From Prochlorococcus marinus str. MIT 9211 (GTDB lineage Bacteria > Cyanobacteriota > Cyanobacteriia > PCC-6307 > Cyanobiaceae): DNA of 64,000 nucleotides. This document shows, piece by piece, positions 58,649 to 64,000 of this stretch. The first letter of the stretch is position 1. The number at the start of each line of letters is the position of its first letter. A program made the position numbers and the translations under genes. The notes beneath the pieces are model-generated. The model was not told the origin of the DNA. It did no database searches and was given only the letters and a program-made list of their open reading frames with translations. Location of the stretch: positions 677,982 to 741,981 of the forward strand of contig NC_009976.1 of the NCBI RefSeq assembly GCF_000018585.1, written 5' to 3'.

Positions 58649-58781
58649 TTATATCTCTTATTTTCAAGGTTTTGGCTTTAATACATATCTTTCTTTGATA
58701 ACTTTTTCACTGCTCTTATTTATAACTTTTTCAGTTGCCTATATATCTTATGTAGACTTTAAGGATAAAAGGAGAAAGTAA
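58623..58781 (+). CDS. Small membrane protein overlapping petN
   Basis: A frame of 52 residues from ATG 58623 (or ATG 58629) that overlaps the last 26 bases of petN in a different frame. Topology: polar start ([20 protein letters not shown]), one span ([19 protein letters not shown]) and a basic tail ([11 protein letters not shown]). The overlap with petN suggests translational coupling and possible association with the cytochrome b6f complex, which is only inference. Family not recognised. Confidence 0.5.
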   Translation: MEMAQLISNYISYFQGFGFNTYLSLITFSLLLFITFSVAYISYVDFKDKRRK

Positions 58782-58790
58782 ACCTATAAA

Positions 58791-59456
58791 TCACTGGCCT
58801 GGCTTTGTTCTTGATACCCTTTCTTTGTTCCTCCTCTTCTCATCTTTTATATTCATTTCTATTAGTTCCAGGGCCTTTTCTATTTTATCTAGACTGCTCT
58901 TATATAAGTTTACATCTTTCTCGACCCTCTCCTTTGTATAGCCAAAGTTATTTACCAAGTCAAGATATGAGTTTTCCGTAGCCTCTTCTTTATTGAAACC
59001 ATTACTTTGCATATCTACTAATTTATAGATTCCAATAGCAATTATTCTTGAATAGTGATTATTTTTATTGATTAGTTTGTAGGTACTTTCTTTTTCATCT
59101 CTATTATTGTCAGTAATTAATGATTTTATTTCATTTGTATTTAAACCATTAGCCAATTTTTTTGCTTCTAATGCTATTTGTTCTAAGTTTGATGCTGAAA
59201 AACCTGTACACTTACATATTGCTTCTAGAAGTATTCCTTTCTGATTCTCTGGTTTATATCCCTTGGTGAAGTCTAAAAAAATACTTGTTAAACCTATTGC
59301 AAATACACCGTCTGCTACAAATCTTTCTTGGTTCTTAAGCAAATTTAGTTCCACTATCAATTCGTCTACCAACCGTCTATAAACCGCTGGTACTACAAAA
59401 GGAAATTCCTTATGGAATATCGCTTTACTTTCGGATACCGTTAGTCGCTGACGCAA
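58791..59456 (-). CDS. thf1: Photosystem II biogenesis protein Psb29/Thf1
   Basis: Psb29 (Thf1) supports photosystem II assembly and, in cyanobacteria, the FtsH protease that repairs it. The 221-residue protein shows the family pattern: RLTVSESKAIFHKEFPFVVP near residue 4, AVYRRLVDELIVELNLLKNQ near 23, FVADGVFAIGLTSIFLDFTK near 43 and GYKPENQKGILLEAICKCTG near 65. The C-terminal 40 residues are Lys/Glu-rich. It is divergent from clpP with about 40 bases between starts, and ftsH lies close by, matching the functional link. Identification is good. Confidence 0.85.
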   Translation of the reverse strand: MRQRLTVSESKAIFHKEFPFVVPAVYRRLVDELIVELNLLKNQERFVADGVFAIGLTSIFLDFTKGYKPENQKGILLEAICKCTGFSASNLEQIALEAKKLANGLNTNEIKSLITDNNRDEKESTYKLINKNNHYSRIIAIGIYKLVDMQSNGFNKEEATENSYLDLVNNFGYTKERVEKDVNLYKSSLDKIEKALELIEMNIKDEKRRNKERVSRTKPGQ

Positions 59457-59497
59457 TTTTCATAATTTAATTCTTAAAAGACCATAGCTCTAGCTGA

Positions 59498-60124
59498 TTG
59501 CCAGTTAATATCGTGGAAACCGATCAAGTTTCGATGATCCCTATTGTAATTGAAGAGTCAGGTCGAGGAGAAAGAGCCTTTGATATTTATTCCCGGCTTT
59601 TAAGAGAGAGAATTATATTTCTAGGTGAACCTGTAACTAATGATTCTGCTAATAGGATTGTTGCTCAGCTTTTGTTTTTAGAAGCCGAGGACCCTGAAAA
59701 GGATATTTTCTTATACATAAACTCTCCTGGGGGTTCAGTTTATGATGGTTTAGGTATCTTCGATACAATTGAGCACGTAAAGCCCGACGTTCATACCGTA
59801 TGTGTTGGACTTGCAGCAAGCATGGGTGCTTTTCTTCTTTGTGCAGGAGCAAAGGGCAAGAGAAGTAGTCTTAAGCATTCAAGAATAATGATTCACCAAC
59901 CTCTTGGAGGAGCAAGAGGCCAGGCAAGTGATATAAGAATCCAAGCAGATGAGATCCTTTTTCTTAAAGATCGACTAAATAATGAGTTGGCTGAGAGAAC
60001 AGGCCAGCCAATTGAAAGGATTTCTCAAGATACTGATAGAGATTTTTATATGTCACCTGATGAAGCACTTGAATATGGAATTATAGATAACATCTTCAAT
60101 AAAAGGCCAGTTAATATTGTTTAA
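59498..60124 (+). CDS. clpP: ATP-dependent Clp protease proteolytic subunit
   Basis: ClpP is the barrel-forming serine peptidase that works with ClpC/ClpX. The catalytic triad is present: Ser in [14 protein letters not shown] near residue 108, His in [16 protein letters not shown] near 131 and Asp in [15 protein letters not shown] near 180. The 208-residue length is usual, with an N-terminal VPIVIE-type motif ([18 protein letters not shown] near 13). Cyanobacteria have several paralogues (clpP1-3, clpR); full triad excludes ClpR, but the exact paralogue is not fixed. The start is TTG 59498; an ATG at 59534 (MIPIVIEE) is an alternative used by many ClpP. Identification is secure. Confidence 0.93.
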   Translation: MPVNIVETDQVSMIPIVIEESGRGERAFDIYSRLLRERIIFLGEPVTNDSANRIVAQLLFLEAEDPEKDIFLYINSPGGSVYDGLGIFDTIEHVKPDVHTVCVGLAASMGAFLLCAGAKGKRSSLKHSRIMIHQPLGGARGQASDIRIQADEILFLKDRLNNELAERTGQPIERISQDTDRDFYMSPDEALEYGIIDNIFNKRPVNIV

Positions 60125-60134
60125 CTTCTTATAA

Positions 60135-62048
60135 CTATATGACTATATTCTCAACATTTTTCTTGTCTGGTATCTCACAATAATTTGATAATATTTCCCT
60201 AAATTCATCTCCATCTATAGTTTCTTTCTCAACCAATACCTCTACTAATCCATCCATTGCTGCTTTGTTATTATTTACTATATCTAGTGTCTCTCTATAA
60301 CACTTTTTAACTATCTCTCTAACTTGATCATCAATTTGCTTGGCAATAGCATCTGAATTATCACTTCTTGTCATTAGGTCTCTGCCAATAAAAACTTCTT
60401 GAGAGCTATTCTCCAATGATATTGGTCCTAAGTCGCTCATCCCAAACTTGGTTACCATTTGCCTGGCCATTGAAGCAACTTGTTGAATATCCCCACCTGC
60501 ACCAGTTGTAACTTCTGCATTTCCGAAAATCACATCTTCTGCAGCTCTTCCTCCTAAAGCACCCATGATTCTAGCTTTTAGTTGTGCTTTACTTACTAAC
60601 ATTTGGTCATCATCTGGAGAGAACCAAGTCAGTCCTTTTGCTTGACCTCTTGGTATAAGAGTTACCTTCTGCACGGGGTCATGATCTTTCACAAGAGTAC
60701 CAATAAGCGCATGGCCAACTTCGTGATAAGCAATCAGTCGTTTGCTTCTTCCATCGGTGAGAGGCTGCCCTTCCATTCCAGCAATTATTCTATCTACGGC
60801 ATCATCTATTTCCGTAATACCTATAAAATCTTTTCTTCTTCTTGCAGTTAATATTGCCGCTTCATTTAGTAGGTTCGCTAGATCTGCCCCTGTAAAACCT
60901 GGTGTCCTTCGAGCTATATTTTCAAGTGAAAGTACCTTGTCTAATTTCTTGTTCCTAGAATGTACCTTTAAGATAGAAAGTCTTCCTTTAATATCTGGAG
61001 CATCAACAGATACTTGCCTGTCAAATCTCCCTGGTCTCATAAGTGCTGAATCTAGTACGTCTGGTCTATTTGTTGCTGCAATAATAATGATTCCACTGTT
61101 ACCTTCAAATCCATCCATTTCTGTAAGTAATTGATTAAGAGTTTGCTCCCTTTCGTCATTTCCACCTCCGATTCCAGCTCCTCTTTGTCTCCCTACAGCA
61201 TCAATTTCATCAATAAATATTAGGCAAGGACTATTCTCTTTTGCACGTTTAAACAAGTCTCTTACCCGACTTGCTCCTACTCCTACAAACATCTCAACAA
61301 ATTCTGAGCCTGAAAGAGAAAAGAAAGGTACACCTGCTTCTCCTGCTATTGCCTTTGCTAGAAGAGTTTTACCTGTTCCAGGAGGGCCCACTAAAAGAAC
61401 ACCTTTAGGAATTTGAGCACCTACAGAAGTAAAACGTTCAGGTTGTTTCAAGAAGGTCACCACCTCTTCTAAATCTTGCTTGGCTTCATTAACGCCGGCC
61501 ACATCGTCAAACTTGACTCCAGTTTCAGCTTCCATAGCAAATCTTGCCTTTGTTTTGCCGAATTGCATTGCCTGCCCTGGTCCACCAGGCATAGAATTGG
61601 ATCTTCTAGCAAGAAAGACTAGACCTACTATTAATAATATTGGGAAGATAAGATTACCTATTATTCCTAGAGCAGGTGGGGCCGTTCTTGGCGGATGAAC
61701 ATCAAAGCTTATACCTTCGCTTTTTAATTTATTTATAAGTTCAGGTGCTAGCCCTGGTAGATCAACCCTTATTCTTTGAACTCTGTTGTCTAGTTCTGGA
61801 TCTATTGCTTCAACTACAGCATTACGACCACCCTCATAAATATCAACGGATGTCACTCTTCCTGCATTGATGTAATCAATAAAACGCCCGTAACTCATTT
61901 TTGAAACAGCTGAGTTTCTAGTAGCAAGTGAGCTACTGCTTTGATTTAGAGCAGTTGTGTCTCCATTACCTAGTATTTGCCAGCTTATAAGAACAACCAT
62001 CCCAATAGGCAGCAACCATAGAAGTATTAGCTTTACTCTCTGATTCAT
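60135..62048 (-). CDS. ftsH: ATP-dependent zinc metalloprotease FtsH
   Basis: FtsH is the thylakoid AAA+ protease that degrades damaged membrane proteins, in particular photosystem II D1. In 637 residues it has two spans (about 9-26 and 127-147), an intervening lumenal domain, Walker [17 protein letters not shown] near 220, Walker [17 protein letters not shown] near 271, the second region of homology ([20 protein letters not shown]) near 330, and the zinc site [12 protein letters not shown] near 436, with the third ligand later in the peptidase domain. The sequence is of the thylakoid FtsH2/FtsH3 type. It converges on clpP (ten bases between stops). A stem-loop lies about 50 bases upstream of its ATG. 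Identification is secure. Confidence 0.96.
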   Translation of the reverse strand: MNQRVKLILLWLLPIGMVVLISWQILGNGDTTALNQSSSSLATRNSAVSKMSYGRFIDYINAGRVTSVDIYEGGRNAVVEAIDPELDNRVQRIRVDLPGLAPELINKLKSEGISFDVHPPRTAPPALGIIGNLIFPILLIVGLVFLARRSNSMPGGPGQAMQFGKTKARFAMEAETGVKFDDVAGVNEAKQDLEEVVTFLKQPERFTSVGAQIPKGVLLVGPPGTGKTLLAKAIAGEAGVPFFSLSGSEFVEMFVGVGASRVRDLFKRAKENSPCLIFIDEIDAVGRQRGAGIGGGNDEREQTLNQLLTEMDGFEGNSGIIIIAATNRPDVLDSALMRPGRFDRQVSVDAPDIKGRLSILKVHSRNKKLDKVLSLENIARRTPGFTGADLANLLNEAAILTARRRKDFIGITEIDDAVDRIIAGMEGQPLTDGRSKRLIAYHEVGHALIGTLVKDHDPVQKVTLIPRGQAKGLTWFSPDDDQMLVSKAQLKARIMGALGGRAAEDVIFGNAEVTTGAGGDIQQVASMARQMVTKFGMSDLGPISLENSSQEVFIGRDLMTRSDNSDAIAKQIDDQVREIVKKCYRETLDIVNNNKAAMDGLVEVLVEKETIDGDEFREILSNYCEIPDKKNVENIVI

Positions 62049-62100
62049 GAAAAAATAAAATCTTATGTCATTCTAAGAGTTTATAAGACCTTTACGTTGA

Positions 62101-62119
62101 GTGGGGATTTGCTCCCCAC
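62101..62119. other. Stem-loop in the ftsH leader
   Basis: GTGGGGA (62101-62107) pairs with TCCCCAC (62113-62119) around TTTGC. It lies between the MacB-like gene and ftsH. In the direction of ftsH transcription the T run comes before rather than after the stem, so it is not a normal terminator for that strand; it may be an mRNA leader element. Confidence 0.55.
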
Positions 62120-62159
62120 AAAAAATCCTTTAATTAGCTTTGGCTTTGAGAGTAATTTC

Positions 62160-63389
62160 TTATAGGCTTCTTAGAGCTACAATTGGGTCAAGCCTCGCAG
62201 CTCTTCTAGCTGGTAATACACCAAAAACTAATCCAATAGATCCTGATAAGGAGACAGTTAGCATAATTACCTTCGCACCTATTTGAGCTGGTAATGGAGT
62301 GATTAAAGCTACAGCGCCTACAGAACTAACGCCTACCAAAGTTCCAATTAGCCCACCTAATATAGAGAGAATAAGAGACTCTATTAAAAATTGAATTAAT
62401 ATATCTGAGCTTCTTGCACCTAGGGCCTTCCTTAAACCTATTTCCTCTGTTCGTTCACTTACAGAAACTAGCATTATGTTCATAATACCAATCCCACCTA
62501 CTATTAATGATATTCCTCCTATAGCCGCCAGCATTAATGTAAGCCCACCAGTAATATTTGATACAATATTTAGTGCATCTTTTTGAGATCTAACAGCAAA
62601 GTCATCATCCTTAGTTATCTTATGTCTTTGACGAAGTAGATTGGTTATTTGAAACTTTGCTTTGTTAATTGACTGTTCATTAAGAGCTTCAATACTTATA
62701 AAGCTTAAACTGATTCCATAAGTAGGGTCCTTCCCGGAGATTCTATTAACCATTGTGTTTAATGGTATATACACATTCTTATCTTGGTTATTTCCGAATA
62801 CGGCACCTTTAGGTTCCATAATACCGATAATTTCAAATGATTGGTCCTTTATTCTTAATTTTTTTCCTATAGCCTGATTTCTCATAAAAAGGTCTTTATT
62901 AAGATCGGAACCTATTACAGCTACATTTCTTGCTGACTTTAAATCTTCTTTAGTAATGAATCTCCCATTAGCGATATCAAAACTTCGGACTTGAAGGAAA
63001 TTAGGAGTTATACCTAGAATTGAAGAGCTAAAGCTTTTTGATTTATATTGAACCACTTCACTTGATGAAATTTGTGGAGCGACTCTTTTAACAGAAGGTA
63101 CCTGTTCTTTTATAGCTTCTGCATCTTTTAAGACAAGATTCTTTGGGAATGCAACACCTCTACGTCTAGTGTCATTATTCCCTGGAACTATAAAAAGTAC
63201 ATTGGCTCCTAGATTACTTAACTGGTTAGAAGCAAGATTTTGAGCGCCTTTGCCAACTCCTACTAAAGTAATTACAGAAGCATTCCCAATTACAATTCCA
63301 AGCATTGTTAATAGGCTTCTTAACTTATTCGATTTAAGTGTCCGAATGGACATTATCAATGTTTCTTTAACTGATACTTTGCTAGCCAT
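62160..63389 (-). CDS. MacB-like ABC transporter permease
   Basis: A 409-residue protein with the MacB/FtsX architecture: N-terminal span with LRSLLTMLGIVIGNASVITL near residue 22, a long extracytoplasmic MacB_PCD domain (about 45-270, NQLSNLGANVLFIVPGN near 56) and a C-terminal FtsX unit with three spans (GGISLIVGGIGIMNIMLVSV near 292, ERTEEIGLRKALGARSSDIL, LIGTLVGVSSVGAVALI near 350). Such permeases drive mechanotransmission on periplasmic partners and can export peptides, lipids or toxins. The ATPase and adaptor are not in the window. It follows pyk with 18 bases between, on the same strand. Confidence 0.88.
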   Translation of the reverse strand: MASKVSVKETLIMSIRTLKSNKLRSLLTMLGIVIGNASVITLVGVGKGAQNLASNQLSNLGANVLFIVPGNNDTRRRGVAFPKNLVLKDAEAIKEQVPSVKRVAPQISSSEVVQYKSKSFSSSILGITPNFLQVRSFDIANGRFITKEDLKSARNVAVIGSDLNKDLFMRNQAIGKKLRIKDQSFEIIGIMEPKGAVFGNNQDKNVYIPLNTMVNRISGKDPTYGISLSFISIEALNEQSINKAKFQITNLLRQRHKITKDDDFAVRSQKDALNIVSNITGGLTLMLAAIGGISLIVGGIGIMNIMLVSVSERTEEIGLRKALGARSSDILIQFLIESLILSILGGLIGTLVGVSSVGAVALITPLPAQIGAKVIMLTVSLSGSIGLVFGVLPARRAARLDPIVALRSL

Positions 63390-63407
63390 TTATATTTTTA
63401 AATCTTT

Positions 63408-64000
63408 TTAATCGTTAAGAATTTCACCTCTACAAATAGTCCCTTCCTTTAGGACTAGTGTGACCATATCACCATCTCTTAGGATATCTGTAGCACCTTT
63501 TACATTATATATTGTTGGCACAGTATTATTATTTTCTATATTTAAGGTTCCTTCTAATATAATTCCTGCTGCATATTTCAAAGCTTGAGAATAATTATTA
63601 ATATTTTTATCTAAAACTAATATTTCACCTTTCTTCAATTCGGATAAATCTTTTTGTTCCTTTGCAATTCTCACTTTCCCACAAACAGAATTATTGCCTT
63701 CAGAATTTCCACGGGCAACTATGTCATTAACTATGCCAACCTTTATTAGGTCAGTTGATCCACTTACTCCAGTTATTGTGCCAGCTGTTTGGACCACAAG
63801 AGCACCTGGCTTAAGTAAGCCCATACCCTGGGCCATCTCCATGGCTAAGTTAAATGTTTTAGTTGTAGTTTCTTGTTCTTTAATAACTATTGGAGTAACT
63901 CCCCAAACTAATTGGAGCCTTCTTGCAACATCAGTTTCATTAGTTACAGCAACTATAGGGGTTGGAGGCCTGAATTTGCTTACATTATGAGCAGTTGAAC
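63408..64000 (-). CDS. pyk: Pyruvate kinase, C-terminal part (gene cut by window end)
   Basis: The open frame continues to the window edge on the minus strand, with its start beyond 64000. The visible 196 residues hold the C-terminal domain of pyruvate kinase (KFRPPTPIVAVTNETDVARR, LQLVWGVTPIVIKEQETTTK, MEMAQGMGLLKPGALVVQTA) followed by a further domain of about 110 residues (GVSGSTDLIKVGIVND..., VLDKNINNYSQALKYAAGII), the PEP-utiliser/phosphohistidine-like extension known in many cyanobacterial and bacterial pyruvate kinases. It makes pyruvate and ATP from PEP in glycolysis. Identification is good although partial; the ATG at 63842 is internal. Confidence 0.88.
   Translation of the reverse strand, partial: STAHNVSKFRPPTPIVAVTNETDVARRLQLVWGVTPIVIKEQETTTKTFNLAMEMAQGMGLLKPGALVVQTAGTITGVSGSTDLIKVGIVNDIVARGNSEGNNSVCGKVRIAKEQKDLSELKKGEILVLDKNINNYSQALKYAAGIILEGTLNIENNNTVPTIYNVKGATDILRDGDMVTLVLKEGTICRGEILND

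Noticed and set aside
63694-63990. A 98-residue plus-strand frame at the window end
   Set aside because: It is antisense to the well-matched pyruvate kinase C-terminal region.

Overview
The window looks like a chromosomal segment of a marine picocyanobacterium, most likely a low-light-adapted Prochlorococcus. It is AT-rich and tightly packed, with many short intergenic gaps. It carries cyanobacterial photosynthesis and thylakoid genes: petN, psb29/thf1, a Psb32-like TPM protein, a VTE6-like DUF92 kinase and a large FtsH. It also has the cyanobacterial arrangement purK followed by 6S RNA, an SLH-domain porin, and small families typical of marine picocyanobacteria (DUF1651, DUF3104). The genus call is inferred from gene content, not from a search. 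I saw no tRNA, rRNA, CRISPR array or insertion sequence.

Layout. 0.2-4.3 kb: methyltransferase, release factor prfC, a CPP1-like membrane protein and Hsp33. 4.4-7.6 kb: three genes that look like surface-sugar metabolism (DegT-type aminotransferase, sugar-active beta-propeller protein, FemAB/CelD-like acyltransferase). 7.7-11.2 kb: ABC ATPase, DUF3531, rsmE, DUF92/VTE6 and an SGNH hydrolase. 11.2-15.7 kb: phosphonate/phosphite importer phnD-phnC-phnE, with a double-length fused PhnE, next to an aspartate aminotransferase. 15.7-28 kb: mostly housekeeping genes (VOC protein, family 4 uracil-DNA glycosylase, ispG, ctpA, nadA, metallophosphoesterase, Psb32-like, MidA-like, aroB, purK, 6S RNA, GNAT, and a Lys/Ala-rich histone-like protein).

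28-37.8 kb is gene-poor and rich in very small predicted proteins. It also holds a DUF938 protein without an ordinary start codon, an SRAP (HMCES/YedK-type) protein, a GT39-type membrane glycosyltransferase and two unusual hairpins. 37.8-51.9 kb is the most striking part: a nearly complete type IV pilus locus. A plus-strand operon encodes an unknown exported protein, secretin PilQ, PilN, PilO, three pilin-like proteins and PilM. A convergent minus-strand operon encodes PilC, PilT, PilB, a large Cys-rich repeat prepilin, a PilP-like lipoprotein and the main pilin. Prepilin peptidase PilD is divergent from these. 52-53.5 kb is an outer-membrane porin whose mRNA leader carries a match to the Yfr1 sRNA seed.

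53.5-58.8 kb is a second stretch of small hypothetical genes, ending in petN. 58.8-64 kb holds psb29/thf1, clpP, ftsH, a MacB-like permease and the C-terminal part of pyruvate kinase, cut by the window end.

Taken together, the pilus machinery, porin and surface-sugar genes describe an envelope programme that is large for a streamlined picocyanobacterium. Many start sites are ambiguous (TTG/GTG); I moved several starts inward where a motif, signal peptide or neighbour overlap supported it.
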